A DNA stretch of 64,000 nucleotides, from assembly GCF_015910445.1 (NCBI RefSeq), contig NZ_CP048882.1:1612001-1676000 (forward strand), in the 5' to 3' direction. Positions 1-9,356 of the stretch are shown here, piece after piece. Source of the stretch: Streptomyces bathyalis. GTDB taxonomy: Bacteria; Actinomycetota; Actinomycetes; Streptomycetales; Streptomycetaceae. Within the stretch, counting starts at the first letter, position 1, and every line of letters starts with the position of its first letter. A program made the translations under genes and the position numbers. The notes beneath the pieces were generated by a model. It saw nothing but the letters and a program-made list of their open reading frames with translations. It searched no databases and was not told the DNA's origin.

Positions 1-2
1 AC

Positions 3-1340
3 ACCGTGGCCGCTTACACGGGCCGGTCGGAGAACTCAGAACGGGAGGCGGCAGAGGCGGACCTGCTGGCCAACCGGGTGAAGGCCCTGGTGGCGACGTC
101 GGCACTCGGCATGGGTTTCGACAAGCCCGACCTGGGATTCGTCGTCCATCTCGGCTCCCCCTCCTCCCCCATCGCCTACTACCAGCAGGTGGGCCGGGCA
201 GGCCGCGGCGTCGAGCACGCCGAGGTGCTGCTCCTGCCCGGCCGGGAGGACGAGGCGATCTGGCGCTACTTCGCCTCCCTCGCCTTCCCCGGCGAGGACC
301 AGGTGCGCCGGACCCTGGAAGTGCTGGGCGCCGCGGACCGCCCGCTGTCGCTGCCCGCGCTGGAACCGCAGGTGGAACTGCGCCGGTCGCGCCTCGAGAC
401 CATGCTGAAAGTCCTCGACGTGGACGGAGCGGTGCGACGGGTTCGGGGCGGCTGGACCGCCACGGGCCAGGCATGGGAGTACGACGCGGAACGGTATGCC
501 TGGGTCGCGCGCCAGCGTGAGACCGAACAGGAAGCCATGCGGGAGTACGCGGCAACGAAGGAATGCCGCATGGAATTCCTGCGCCGGCAGCTCGACGACG
601 AAGAAGCAGCCGCGTGCGGGCGCTGCGACAACTGCTCGGGCCCACGGTTCACGGCCGACGTCTCCGCGGTCACGCTTGAGGCGGCCCGCGGCGAACTCGC
701 CCGGCCCGGGGTCGAGGTGGAGCCCCGCAAGATGTGGCCGACGGGACTGCCTGCCATCGGTATCGATCTGAAGGGGCGCATCCCGGCCGGCGAACAGGCT
801 GCCACCGGCCGCGCATTGGGACGGCTCTCGGACATCGGTTGGGGCAACCGGCTCCGTCCGCTGTTCACGCAGGGAGCGGAGGACGCTCCAGTGCCCGACG
901 ACGTCGTGGCGGCGGCGGTCGATGTCCTAGCCGACTGGGCCAAAGTACCCGGTGGTTGGGGTACGGGCGCCCCGGACGCTCCGTCCCGCCCCGTCGGGGT
1001 GGTCACCGTCGACTCCCGCACCCGGCCCCAACTGGTGCGGTCACTGGGCGATCGCATATCGGAGATCGGGCGCATGCCTCTGCTCGGCACGGTCACCTAC
1101 GCAGAAGGCGCTCCACACGGCGGGCTCGCGCGCAGCAACGGGGCACAGCGGCTCCGTGCCCTGCACGGAGCGTTGACCTTGCCCGAGCCGCTGGCGGCGG
1201 CAGTGGCGAAAGCGAACGGTCCGGTGCTGCTGGTGGACGACTTCACGGACACGGGCTGGACCCTCGCGGTGGCGGCACGGCTTCTGCTGCGAGCCGGGGC
1301 GCAAGGGGTCCTGCCGCTGGTCCTCGCCGTACAGGGGTGA
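3..1340 (+). CDS. RecQ-family ATP-dependent DNA helicase with phosphoribosyltransferase tail (5' partial)
   Basis: The gene enters from upstream of the window, so the N-terminal ATPase half is missing. Visible in order are helicase motif V (ATSALGMGFDKPDL), motif VI (QQVGRAGR), a RecQ-type zinc-binding region (CRMEFLRRQL followed by CGRCDNC), and a C-terminal segment with a PRPP-binding-like signature (VLLVDDFTDTGWT). RecQ enzymes unwind DNA 3'-5' in recombination and repair. The C-terminal type I phosphoribosyltransferase-like domain is known from actinobacterial RecQ-like proteins, and its role is unclear. Family assignment is strong. Whether the PRTase part is catalytic cannot be judged here. 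Confidence 0.9.
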   Translation, partial: TVAAYTGRSENSEREAAEADLLANRVKALVATSALGMGFDKPDLGFVVHLGSPSSPIAYYQQVGRAGRGVEHAEVLLLPGREDEAIWRYFASLAFPGEDQVRRTLEVLGAADRPLSLPALEPQVELRRSRLETMLKVLDVDGAVRRVRGGWTATGQAWEYDAERYAWVARQRETEQEAMREYAATKECRMEFLRRQLDDEEAAACGRCDNCSGPRFTADVSAVTLEAARGELARPGVEVEPRKMWPTGLPAIGIDLKGRIPAGEQAATGRALGRLSDIGWGNRLRPLFTQGAEDAPVPDDVVAAAVDVLADWAKVPGGWGTGAPDAPSRPVGVVTVDSRTRPQLVRSLGDRISEIGRMPLLGTVTYAEGAPHGGLARSNGAQRLRALHGALTLPEPLAAAVAKANGPVLLVDDFTDTGWTLAVAARLLLRAGAQGVLPLVLAVQG

Positions 1341-1436
1341 CCGGGTGCGCGGCGTCGTTGCCGCCGCGCATACCGGAGCAGGGTAGTGGCCCTTCCCACG
1401 TGCCCGTTGGGCCTGACAGGTGGCTTCTGTGTCCGC

Positions 1437-2045
1437 TCAGAGGAGCTGGCGCAGCCGCTGCGGGTCGCCGACGACGATCAGGCTGCGTCCTGCCTTCGCA
1501 AGCGCGGCGGGCAGGGCCTCGGCGGCCTGCGCGTCCGTACCTCCGTTGACGGCAAGGACGACGACGCCGCGCCGCGTGACGCGTGACGTCGCCGAGGTGT
1601 GTACGCAGAAGACGTCCTCAGCGTCGGCCAGTTGACGCCAGTAGGCGTCCTCACCGAAGGAGAGTTCATGCTGTGCCCACGGATGCTGCTCGCCGGTCGT
1701 GATGACAAGAACGTCACCCGGCGCAGTTCCCTCGTCGAGAAGCTTGTCCACCGTTTCGTCCGCCACGTCCACCGCCGTCGTGTCCGTGGCGGTGACCAGT
1801 TCGATCGCCGCAGAGGTGCGGGCGGGCGCGGCGCTCGCGCGCTGCGAACCGCTGCGCACGGAGCCGGGACGGGCCGGGGTCGGTCCCTTTCTGTCCGCGC
1901 GCGGCGGCGTGGGACGCGAAGGGGCCCGGGGGCCTGGGATGGGTGCTGCGGGACGGGAAGCCTGCGGAGTCCGGGTCGCTGCCGCGGAGTTGCGGCTGCC
2001 CGGGGCGCTCTCCTGAATCTGTGGCTCCTCGGGAGTGAGAGGCAT
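1437..2045 (-). CDS. Conserved hypothetical protein with proline/alanine-rich N-terminus
   Basis: 202 aa read as one frame. Residues 1-80 are Pro/Ser/Arg/Ala-rich and look disordered. Residues 80-202 form a compact alpha/beta segment with hydrophobic strands (DVLVITTG, GVVVLAVNGGT, SLIVVGDP). It resembles a small nucleotide-binding or UvrD-C-terminal-like fold that I recall from Streptomyces hypothetical proteins, but no Walker motif is visible. It lies convergent to the recQ-like gene and upstream of rnhB in the minus-strand orientation. Function is not assigned. The start is uncertain because the low-complexity N-terminus has no clear boundary. Confidence 0.6.
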   Translation of the reverse strand: MPLTPEEPQIQESAPGSRNSAAATRTPQASRPAAPIPGPRAPSRPTPPRADRKGPTPARPGSVRSGSQRASAAPARTSAAIELVTATDTTAVDVADETVDKLLDEGTAPGDVLVITTGEQHPWAQHELSFGEDAYWRQLADAEDVFCVHTSATSRVTRRGVVVLAVNGGTDAQAAEALPAALAKAGRSLIVVGDPQRLRQLL

Positions 2046-2135
2046 GAGGGATTGTCTATCAAACGCCGGAACGAGCTGGGTAAGCGGGTTCGGCCAGGGA
2101 TTTCCAGGTCGGCTCCCGGGTCTCGGGGACCCGTC

Positions 2136-2831
2136 TCAGAAGAAGCCCATCTGCTCGGCGGCCGGGGTGTCTTCGTCCGGGACGACGCGCGTGCGCTTCA
2201 GGTGCTGCCACCGTGGCAGGGCATCCATGAACGCCCACGACATCCGGTGAAGCGGAGTGGGACCGAACGCCTGCAGAGCCGTCTTGTGCACCGGAGAGGG
2301 GTAGCCGGCGTTGTCCGCGAAGGCGAAGTCGGCGTGATCCGCTCCGATTTCGGCCATGAGGGCATCCCTGCGCACCTTGGCCAGAACGGAAGCAGCGGCC
2401 ACGGAGATGCACGACTGGTCTCCCTTGATGACGGTACGCACCTGCCAGGGAGTGCCGAGATAGTCGTGCTTGCCGTCGAGGATCACTGCGTCAGGGCAGA
2501 CGGGCAGGGCATCGAGTGCGCGCGAGGCGGCGAGCCGGAGTGCTGCCGTCATGCCCAGAGCATCGATCTCCTCGGAGGAGGAATGGCCGAGGGCATGAGC
2601 CGTGACCCATTCGTCGAGGACGCCGGCGAGTTCCGTGCGCCGCTTCACCGTGAGCAGCTTGGAGTCGGTGAGTCCTTCCGGCGGTCGCCGCAGCCCCGTG
2701 ATTGCGGCGCACACGGTGACGGGCCCGGCCCAGGCTCCCCTGCCCACCTCGTCGATTCCGGCCACGACTTTGGCACCCGTCTTGGCGCGGATCGACCGCT
2801 CGACGCGGTGAGTGGGAGGTGTGATCGGCAT
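2136..2831 (-). CDS. rnhB: Ribonuclease HII
   Basis: RNase HII cleaves RNA in RNA-DNA hybrids and removes misincorporated ribonucleotides. The active-site signature [14 protein letters not shown] gives the catalytic Asp-Glu pair, and [11 protein letters not shown] carries the later acidic residue. The RSLH-type helix region of RNase HII is less obvious. I chose the ATG at 2831, giving 231 aa and a beginning [12 protein letters not shown], close to the usual family length. The frame stays open 89 codons further upstream, but that extension is compositionally unlike RNase HII. Neither start has a strong ribosome binding site, so the start is the uncertain part. Confidence 0.9.
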   Translation of the reverse strand: MPITPPTHRVERSIRAKTGAKVVAGIDEVGRGAWAGPVTVCAAITGLRRPPEGLTDSKLLTVKRRTELAGVLDEWVTAHALGHSSSEEIDALGMTAALRLAASRALDALPVCPDAVILDGKHDYLGTPWQVRTVIKGDQSCISVAAASVLAKVRRDALMAEIGADHADFAFADNAGYPSPVHKTALQAFGPTPLHRMSWAFMDALPRWQHLKRTRVVPDEDTPAAEQMGFF

Positions 2832-3110
2832 GGCCGGATCAGCGTAGCGCCGGTCCTCCGCTTCCTGCCCGGCGGGCCCGGCACAAGGACCGGTGCTCTC
2901 TTCTTCGTCGCGCGGGGGACCGTCCCATGTGCCGTGCGGCGCTTGGGACTTGCCGTCCGGACGGACCGACTGGCCGTTCGCTGCGGGGTCTTGGGCTTCG
3001 GCGTTCATGATGATGCATTCACGTTGCGTCGTTCGGTTCTCGTCGTCCACGTGGGGCGTCCGCTCCGCTGCCACCTGCCGTTCCCGGCCGGCGCCCACGC
3101 GGCGTCACGT

Positions 3111-3764
3111 TCAGGTTCCGTACGAGCGCGGTGTGCACCATTGCTCGAAGGGGCGGTCGAGGTGGTAGCGCCCGTCCTTCCCCAATTCCAGCGTACGGGT
3201 CTCCGCGTTCCCCGGGTTCGACAGCGATTCGAACTCCGCGACGGTCCAGTGCAGCCACCGCATGCAGAAGAGCCGCATGGTCAGGCCGTGCGTGACGATC
3301 AGGACGTTCGGCGGATGATCGGGGCGCTCGAAGCTGCGCCAGAGGCTCTCCAGGAACGCGCCGGCCCTGTCATAGACGTCCGCTCCGGACTCCCCCTGTG
3401 CGAAGCGGTAGAAGAAGTGCCCGTAGGCGTTCCGGTACTGCTTCTGCTTCCGTACGTCCTCGCGGTCCTGCCAGTTCCCCCAGTCCTGCTCCCGCAGGCG
3501 CGGCTCCTCGCGCACACGCAGCAGAGCCGGGTCGAGCGCGAAAGCGGCGAGAGTCTGGAGCGTGCGCCGGTACGGGGAAACGTAAGCCGAGACGCTCTCC
3601 TTGCCGAAGAGCGCGCGCAGCTGCTCACCGGTCGCCTCGGCCTGCCGCACGCCCTTCTCGGTCAGCGCCAGGGCGTGATCGGGCACGCGCTCGTAGATGC
3701 TGTCGTCGTAGTTCCCCTCCGACTCTCCGTGCCGGACCAGGACGATGCGCCTCGGTCGTGCCAT
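3111..3764 (-). CDS. Histidine phosphatase family protein (phosphoglycerate mutase-like)
   Basis: 217 aa. The N-terminal catalytic motif LVRHGESEGN (RHG at residues 11-13) and the second active-site histidine in VTHGLTMRLF are both present, together with the E/D acid-base region (REQDWGNW). These mark the branch 1 histidine phosphatase fold, which transfers phosphate through a phosphohistidine. Substrate cannot be inferred: cofactor-dependent mutases and broad-specificity phosphatases share the motifs. At 217 aa it is shorter than glycolytic dPGM (about 250 aa), so phosphatase activity is more likely than glycolytic mutase. It is on the same strand as, but not tightly linked to, its neighbours. 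Confidence 0.88.
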   Translation of the reverse strand: MARPRRIVLVRHGESEGNYDDSIYERVPDHALALTEKGVRQAEATGEQLRALFGKESVSAYVSPYRRTLQTLAAFALDPALLRVREEPRLREQDWGNWQDREDVRKQKQYRNAYGHFFYRFAQGESGADVYDRAGAFLESLWRSFERPDHPPNVLIVTHGLTMRLFCMRWLHWTVAEFESLSNPGNAETRTLELGKDGRYHLDRPFEQWCTPRSYGT

Positions 3765-3792
3765 ACGGCCACTCTATGGCGCGTCGGAGAAG

Positions 3793-4401
3793 TCAGACGG
3801 TCCACGAAGGCTCGAGGTCGATCACGTCACCGGCGATTCCGGTCACATCGGCTCCGATCTGGGCACGGAGTGCGAGCCGTTCCACGCGCTCCGTGCGGTA
3901 CTTGCCGTGCTCCGCCGCGGAGTCCCACATCGAGAGCACCATGAACTCGTCCTCGGTCTGCGCCTGCGTGAACACTCCGCGCAGCATGCCCGGGGATCCG
4001 GCCATCGCCGGATTCCAGACCTTCTCCTGCATCAGCGTGTAGTGCTCGATGCGGTCGCCGCGCACCCGGCAGTGGGCGACACGCAGCAGATCGGCGTCGG
4101 CGAAGACGGGCCGGAAGCCGGTCTTCACATCGAAGCGGTACTCGAAGAGCCGGACGCGCATGTCCTTGTAGGTGCCGACCTGGGCCGCGTGCAGCCGGTC
4201 GTGGGAGCGCGCCATGAAGGAGTCGTAGAAGGCACGGCTCTCCCAGAATCCGAAGAGGTGCGCCACGTTCTCCCTGGAACGGCTCCATCCGCCGCCCTGC
4301 CCCCGGAAACCCGGCTCACCGAGCAGCCCAGCCCACTTCCGCTGCCCCCGCTCGAACCCCCGACGGTCCACGACGGTGCAGCGCATCCACTTGACCAGCA
4401 C
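3793..4401 (-). CDS. YdbC/DUF4937-like ABM-fold protein
   Basis: 202 aa from the GTG at 4401 (VLVKWMRCTVVDRRGF). The pattern KWIRC-x-V-x-D-R-x-x-F-x-x-GQ-x-x-W and a Trp/Phe-rich second half (HLFGFWESRAFYDSFM; EDEFMVLSMWDS) resemble the YdbC-type dimeric alpha/beta barrel proteins, often annotated DUF4937, related to antibiotic-biosynthesis monooxygenase folds. There are two barrel-like halves. No enzymatic function is established for the family. An in-frame extension to 4479 exists but lacks recognisable sequence. The family call is from memory of the pattern. Confidence 0.65.
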   Translation of the reverse strand: MLVKWMRCTVVDRRGFERGQRKWAGLLGEPGFRGQGGGWSRSRENVAHLFGFWESRAFYDSFMARSHDRLHAAQVGTYKDMRVRLFEYRFDVKTGFRPVFADADLLRVAHCRVRGDRIEHYTLMQEKVWNPAMAGSPGMLRGVFTQAQTEDEFMVLSMWDSAAEHGKYRTERVERLALRAQIGADVTGIAGDVIDLEPSWTV

Positions 4402-4486
4402 TGCGCCATGGTACGGCCAACCGGGTGACAAGCCGTACGCACACGGTCCGCGGGCGCGTAGGATCCACGCCTCCCGCACCGGCGCA

Positions 4487-5353
4487 TCACCGCTTGCGAC
4501 CGTCTCCTTCGGCGGCCGCGGCGGCGACGAGATACTCGGCGTAGGTCCTGCGGCCCACAGCGTGTCCGGGCGTCGTGTGATGCCCGGCCCGGTAGCCCCG
4601 GACGGCCTTGCCCGCGAGAGGAACGGGCAGCAGCGGACGGCGTCGCCGGTATGCGTACTGGGTCAGCTGCGCCAGCTCCCGGGAAGTGCGCACCTCGGGG
4701 CCGCCCATGTCGTCCACCCGTCCGGCAGGTGCCCCGAGGGCCAGCTCCACCAGGCGTTCGGCGACCTCTCCCACCTCGACCGGCTGGAAGGACAGTCCGG
4801 CGGGGTAGAGCGTGACGGGCAGCCACCGCTGGACCGTGGTGACGCGCGCGATCAGGTCATGGAACTGGGTGGCACGGAGGATCGTCCACGGCAGCCCGCT
4901 GCCCTGGACGATCCGCTCGGCCTCCGCCTTCGCCCGGTAGTAGAAGAACGGCACAAGATCGACGCCCACGATGGAGATGTAGATCAGGTGGGCCCCGCCT
5001 CCGGATCGGCTGAGCGCCTCGGTCAGCCGTTGCGTGGCCATGACGTCCTTGCCGGTGCCGGTCGTGGCGCAGTGGATGACGCTTCCCACCCCGGCCACTG
5101 CCTCGTCGAGCCCTTCACCAGAGGTGAGATCGCCCGTCGCCCACTCCGGCTCCGGCGCCGCTTCTCCGACCGTCTTGCTCCGGGTCCGGACGTGCGGGCG
5201 CGGACGGCGGCTGAGCACCCTGACTGCATGCCCTCCCTCGAGCAGCTGCTGTACGACCGCCTGTCCGAGCGTCCCCGTCCCGCCGGTGACCAGGATGTGA
5301 CCTGCCGCTCCCCCGCCCGCCCTGCTTGCGCCGTCCGTCGTCCGTTCGTCCAT
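4487..5353 (-). CDS. NmrA/SDR-type NAD(P)-binding oxidoreductase
   Basis: 288 aa from the ATG at 5353 (MDERTTDGASRAGG), preceded by a GGAAG ribosome binding site. The Rossmann glycine motif VTGGTGTLGQAVVQQLL is near the N-terminus. The second half (YYRAKAEAERIVQGSGLPW, then ILRATQFHD) matches atypical SDRs of the NmrA/complex I 39-kDa subunit-like group, which bind NAD(P) and often act on unknown small substrates. The canonical SDR YxxxK is present as YYRAKAE. A Cys/Gly/Pro-rich frame continues upstream but is not credible protein. Substrate unknown. Confidence 0.85.
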   Translation of the reverse strand: MDERTTDGASRAGGGAAGHILVTGGTGTLGQAVVQQLLEGGHAVRVLSRRPRPHVRTRSKTVGEAAPEPEWATGDLTSGEGLDEAVAGVGSVIHCATTGTGKDVMATQRLTEALSRSGGGAHLIYISIVGVDLVPFFYYRAKAEAERIVQGSGLPWTILRATQFHDLIARVTTVQRWLPVTLYPAGLSFQPVEVGEVAERLVELALGAPAGRVDDMGGPEVRTSRELAQLTQYAYRRRRPLLPVPLAGKAVRGYRAGHHTTPGHAVGRRTYAEYLVAAAAAEGDGRKR

Positions 5354-5481
5354 GCCACCATCTTCCGCCAGAGTCGCGACCCCGCTCACCGAGTACCCGC
5401 ACCCGCACCCGCACCAGCACCCGTGTCTGCCGTCAGGGTCTTGGTCGGACGACGCCGCCAAGTCCCGGTCCGTACAAGCGA

Positions 5482-5513
5482 ATGCGGGGACCGGCTCATG
5501 CCGGTCCCCGCAT
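5482..5513. terminator. Terminator of nrdJ
   Basis: A perfect 14-bp inverted repeat (arms 5482-5495 and 5500-5513) with a 4-base TCAT loop lies 36 bases downstream of the nrdJ stop codon and before the convergently positioned end of the upstream open frame. It is typical of actinobacterial intrinsic terminators, which often lack a U-tract. Confidence 0.75.
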
Positions 5514-5549
5514 CGTCGGCCCTGTCAGGCCTCACACATCAGCAGCCCG

Positions 5550-8432
5550 TCAGCTGCACCCGCTCGTCGAGCCGCAGCCCTCGCAGAGGTAGCAGCTGCC
5601 CGCGCGGCGCATCTTCGTGCCGCAGGAGAAGCACAGCGGCGCGTCGGCGTTGAGGCCGAGCTGCATCTCCATCAGCTCCGTGGAGTTGTGGGCACCGCCG
5701 GGTGCGGGGACCGGAGCCTGTGACTCGCTGACCCCCTCGGCCTTGGCTTCTTCCTTCGCCTTCTCCTTGGCCTCCCTGACGGTCTCGGCCTTCGGCGCGG
5801 ACTGGGCGAGGCCCTCCACGTCGAGCTCCTCCTCGGACGGCTCGTACGAGCCCGTCTCCAGGTGACGCTGACGCTCGCTCGCGGAGTGGATGCCCAGCGC
5901 GGAACGCGTCTCGAAGGGCAGGAAGTCCAGGGCCAGACGCCGGAAGATGTAGTCGACGATCGACTGCGCCATCCGCACATCCGGGTCGTCGGTCATTCCC
6001 GCCGGTTCGAAGCGCATGTTCGTGAACTTCGAGACGTACGTCTCCAGCGGCACCCCGTACTGCAGGCCGACCGAGACGGCGATGGAGAAGGCATCCATCA
6101 TGCCCGCGAGGGTCGAACCCTGCTTGGACATCTTCAGGAAGACCTCGCCCAGCCCGTCGTCCGGGTAGGAGTTGGCCGTCATGTAGCCCTCGGCGCCACC
6201 CACCGTGAAGGACGTGGTGATGCCGGGCCGACCCTTGGGCAGACGCTGCCGCACTGCCCGGTACTCGACGACCTTCTCCGGCTCGGCCTTCTCCTCCTTG
6301 CGCTTGGCGGAGAGCGGCTGGCCGACCTTCGAGTTCTCGACGTAGACGGCGAGCGCCTTCGTGCCGAGCTTCCAGCCCTGCAGATAGATCTCCTCCACGT
6401 CCTCGACGGTGGAGGACGCGGGCATGTTCACGGTCTTGGAGATCGCGCCCGAGAGGAACGGCTGCGCCGCGGCCATCATCCGCACGTGCCCCATCGGGGA
6501 GATGGAGCGCTCGCCCATGGCGCAGTCGAAGACGTCGTAGTGCTCGGGACGCAGACCCGGCGCATCGACGATGTTGCCGTGCTCCGCGATGTGCTCGACG
6601 ATCGCCTCGACCTGCTCCGCCGGGTAGCCGAGCCGCTTGAGCGCCTTGGGCACGGTGTTGTTCACGATCTGCATCGAGCCGCCGCCGACGAGCTTCTTGA
6701 ACTTCACCAGGGCCAGGTCGGGTTCGACGCCGGTGGTGTCGCAGTCCATCATCAGGCCGATGGTGCCGGTCGGCGCCAGCACGGAGGCCTGCGCGTTGCG
6801 GAAGCCGTGCTTCTTGCCGAGCCGCAGCACGTCCTGCCATGCCTCGGTCGCGGCCGCCCACACCGGCGTGTCCAGGTCGTCGGCGCGCCGCGCCAAGTCG
6901 TTGGCACCGGAGTGCTGCCGCATCACGCGGTTGTGCGCGTCGGAGTTGCGTGCGTAGCCCTCGTACGGACCGACCACCCCGGCCAGTTCGGCCGAGCGCC
7001 GGTAGGACGTGCCCGTCATCAGCGAGGTGATGCTCCCCGCCAGCGCACGGCCTCCGTCGGAGTCGTACGCGTGCCCCGTGGCCATGAGCAGCGCACCCAA
7101 GTTGGCGTAGCCGATGCCCAGTTGACGGAAGGCACGCGTCGTCTCCCCGATCTTCTCGGTCGGGAAGTCGGCGAAGCAGATGGAGATGTCCATCGCGGTG
7201 ATGACCAGTTCGACGACCTTCGCGAAGCGCTCGGCGTCGAAGGACTGGTGCCCCTCGTCGTCGTCCCGCAGGAACTTCATCAGGTTCAACGAGGCGAGGT
7301 TGCAGGACGAGTTGTCCAGGTGCATGTACTCGCTGCACGGGTTGGAGGCGGTGATCCGGCCCGACTCCGGCGAGGTGTGCCAGTGGTTGATGGTGTCGTC
7401 GTACTGGATGCCCGGGTCGGCGCAGACGTGTGCCGCCTCGGCCATCTTCCGGAAGAGTGCCTTGGCGTCGACCTCGTCGACGACCTCGCCCGTCATACGC
7501 CCGCGGAGGGGGAACTTCGAGCCGGTCTCCACAGCCTTCATGAACGCATCGGTCACGCGCACCGAGTTGTTGGCGTTCTGGTACTGGACGGAGGTGATGT
7601 CATCGCCGCCGAGATCCATGTCGAAGCCCGCGTCGCGCAGGGCACGGATCTTCTCCTCCTCCTTGACCTTCGTCTCGATGAAGGCCTCGACGTCCGGGTG
7701 GTCGACGTCGAGCACGACCATCTTGGCGGCCCGGCGCGTGGCGCCACCCGACTTGATCGTGCCGGCGGATGCGTCCGCTCCGCGCATGAAGGAGACGGGC
7801 CCGGAGGCGTTGCCGCCGGAGGAGAGCAGTTCCTTGGAGGAGCGGATGCGGGAGAGGTTCAGGCCGGCACCGGAGCCGCCCTTGAAGATCATTCCCTCTT
7901 CCTTGTACCAGTCGAGGATCGACTCCATGGAGTCGTCCACGGAGAGGATGAAGCAGGCCGAGACCTGCTGCGGCTGGGTCGTCCCGACGTTGAACCAGAC
8001 CGGGGAGTTGAAGCTGAAGATCTGGTGGAGCACGGCGTGGGCCAGCTCGTGCTCGAAGATCTCCGCGTCCTCCGGGGAGGCGAAGTAGCCGTGCTCCTCA
8101 CCGGCCGCGCGGTAGGTCTTCACCACGCGGTCGATCAGCTGCTTGAGGCTGTTCTCACGCTGCGGCGTGCCCACCGCGCCGCGGAAGTACTTGCTGGTCA
8201 CGATGTTGGTCGCGTTCACCGACCAGAAGGCGGGGAATTCGACGCCACGCTGCTCGAAGTTGACCGAGCCGTCGCGCCAGTTGGTCATGACGACGTCACG
8301 GCGCTCCCACTCCACCTCGTCGTAGGGATGAACCCCGGGAGTGGTGTGGATGCGCTCGATCCGGAGCCCCTTCGCCACCTTGCCGCCCTTCGCGCGGGAG
8401 CCGCGTGCCGGGCCGCTCGTCGTCTCTGTCAT
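5550..8432 (-). CDS. nrdJ: Vitamin B12-dependent (class II) ribonucleoside-diphosphate reductase
   Basis: 960 aa from the ATG at 8432 (MTETTSGPARGSRAKGG), with a strong AGGGAGG ribosome binding site. It reduces ribonucleotides using adenosylcobalamin as radical source, so it works independently of oxygen. Visible features are the central GGSGAGLNLSRIRSS and NPCSEYMHLDNSSCNLASL active-site segments, and a C-terminal zinc-ribbon-like tail with CxxC pairs (FSCGTK, YLCEGCGS) that probably carries the redox-active cysteines. No intein is seen. It is the second gene after nrdR, 139 bases downstream, and is expected to share the NrdR-controlled promoter upstream of nrdR. I see no cobalamin riboswitch in the leader. 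Confidence 0.97.
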   Translation of the reverse strand: MTETTSGPARGSRAKGGKVAKGLRIERIHTTPGVHPYDEVEWERRDVVMTNWRDGSVNFEQRGVEFPAFWSVNATNIVTSKYFRGAVGTPQRENSLKQLIDRVVKTYRAAGEEHGYFASPEDAEIFEHELAHAVLHQIFSFNSPVWFNVGTTQPQQVSACFILSVDDSMESILDWYKEEGMIFKGGSGAGLNLSRIRSSKELLSSGGNASGPVSFMRGADASAGTIKSGGATRRAAKMVVLDVDHPDVEAFIETKVKEEEKIRALRDAGFDMDLGGDDITSVQYQNANNSVRVTDAFMKAVETGSKFPLRGRMTGEVVDEVDAKALFRKMAEAAHVCADPGIQYDDTINHWHTSPESGRITASNPCSEYMHLDNSSCNLASLNLMKFLRDDDEGHQSFDAERFAKVVELVITAMDISICFADFPTEKIGETTRAFRQLGIGYANLGALLMATGHAYDSDGGRALAGSITSLMTGTSYRRSAELAGVVGPYEGYARNSDAHNRVMRQHSGANDLARRADDLDTPVWAAATEAWQDVLRLGKKHGFRNAQASVLAPTGTIGLMMDCDTTGVEPDLALVKFKKLVGGGSMQIVNNTVPKALKRLGYPAEQVEAIVEHIAEHGNIVDAPGLRPEHYDVFDCAMGERSISPMGHVRMMAAAQPFLSGAISKTVNMPASSTVEDVEEIYLQGWKLGTKALAVYVENSKVGQPLSAKRKEEKAEPEKVVEYRAVRQRLPKGRPGITTSFTVGGAEGYMTANSYPDDGLGEVFLKMSKQGSTLAGMMDAFSIAVSVGLQYGVPLETYVSKFTNMRFEPAGMTDDPDVRMAQSIVDYIFRRLALDFLPFETRSALGIHSASERQRHLETGSYEPSEEELDVEGLAQSAPKAETVREAKEKAKEEAKAEGVSESQAPVPAPGGAHNSTELMEMQLGLNADAPLCFSCGTKMRRAGSCYLCEGCGSTSGCS

Positions 8433-8571
8433 TCCGCCTCCCTGTACGGGCATAACGCCCCGATGCGCCCCGAATCTTCCCGGGACACCTTGCTTGTTCC
8501 ATGGCTCTCGGCGGCATGCGCCACGATGCGCACCCCCGCCGGAGCCCGAGGTCTTCTCGACGCCCCGCCGC

Positions 8572-9183
8572 TCAGTCGGCGGCGGACGCCGTGACCGGCG
8601 CTCCCGGGCCACCGTCCGCGCCGTCGGCCCCGCTCTCCCCGCGGCCACCGCGGGCCTCGCGGGGCTCCTGCACTCCCGGTTCCCCCTCGCCCCCGTCACC
8701 CTCGCCGCCTGCGCCGTTGCCGGCCGGCGAGCCGTCCGCGCGGGCCTCCCGCAGCTCCGTCACGGCGTCCTCGAAGTCCTCGAGGGAGTCGAAGGCGCGG
8801 TAGACGGACGCGAACCGCAGGTAGGCCACGAGATCGAGATCCTGGAGCGGGCCGAGTATCGCGAGTCCGACGTCGTGCGTGGACAGCTCGGCGCTGCCCG
8901 TCGCTCTGGCGGCCTCTTCGACCCGCTGGCCGAGCTGGGCCAGGGCGTCCTCGGTGACCGGGCGGCCCTGACACGCCTTGCGCACGCCGGCGATCACCTT
9001 GTCCCGGCTGAAGGGCTCGGTGACGCCGCTGCGCTTGATCACCATCAGGGACGCGCTCTCCACGGTGGTGAAGCGGCGGGAGCAGTCGGGGCACTGGCGG
9101 CGCCGCCTGATGGCAGTGCCGTCGTCGGTGGTCCGGCTGTCGACCACGCGACTGTCGGGGTTCCGGCAGAAGGGACAGTGCAT
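8572..9183 (-). CDS. nrdR: Transcriptional repressor NrdR
   Basis: 203 aa from the ATG at 9183 ([10 protein letters not shown]), with an AAGGAGGG ribosome binding site; a GTG two codons earlier is possible. NrdR senses ATP/dATP and represses ribonucleotide reductase genes. The zinc ribbon (CPFC and CPDC) with the RRRRQCPDC basic stretch binds DNA, and an ATP-cone follows (about residues 46-136, [19 protein letters not shown]). After about residue 150 there is a Gly/Glu/Asp-rich low-complexity tail of roughly 55 residues not found in the compact core of the family. It is divergent from lexA and cotranscribed with nrdJ. Confidence 0.96.
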   Translation of the reverse strand: MHCPFCRNPDSRVVDSRTTDDGTAIRRRRQCPDCSRRFTTVESASLMVIKRSGVTEPFSRDKVIAGVRKACQGRPVTEDALAQLGQRVEEAARATGSAELSTHDVGLAILGPLQDLDLVAYLRFASVYRAFDSLEDFEDAVTELREARADGSPAGNGAGGEGDGGEGEPGVQEPREARGGRGESGADGADGGPGAPVTASAAD

Positions 9184-9309
9184 TTCCACCCTCCTTGAGC
9201 CTGCGAAAGCCCGCCTCGTGCATGACTGTTACGCCTTCGCGCGGCCCCTTCCGGAGTCCGCGAAGTTGCCACAAGCATAGTCCACAAACTCCCAACTGGG
9301 AGCAGGGGG

Positions 9310-9325
9310 ACCACAACTTGTGGTG
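9310..9325. promoter_or_regulatory. NrdR box 1
   Basis: The 16-base imperfect palindrome ACCACAACTTGTGGTG resembles the known NrdR operator consensus acaCwAtATaTwGtgt in its CACAA/TTGTG core. It lies about 130 bases upstream of nrdR, exactly 31 bases from a second box, the spacing reported for tandem NrdR boxes. Confidence 0.75.
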
Positions 9326-9340
9326 GCGCGCGCCAATCTA

Positions 9341-9356
9341 ACCACTAGATCTGGTG
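9341..9356. promoter_or_regulatory. NrdR box 2
   Basis: The 16-base palindrome ACCACTAGATCTGGTG has the CxAGATCTxG core of NrdR boxes. Its start is 31 bases (three helical turns) from the start of box 1, so both would be bound on the same DNA face by an NrdR oligomer. Confidence 0.75.

Noticed and set aside
1599..3944. 781-residue open frame on the plus strand across the rnhB and phosphatase genes
   Set aside because: Runs opposite two well-supported genes and across the gap between them; Arg/Pro/Val-rich translation only.
8433..8571. Possible cobalamin riboswitch before nrdJ
   Set aside because: No B12-box or recognisable riboswitch architecture in the short nrdR-nrdJ gap or in the lexA-nrdR region; nrdJ is expected to be NrdR controlled.
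5862..8594. 910-residue open frame on the plus strand opposite nrdJ
   Set aside because: Antisense shadow of nrdJ caused by high GC; composition is Arg/Val/His/Gly-rich with no recognisable domain.
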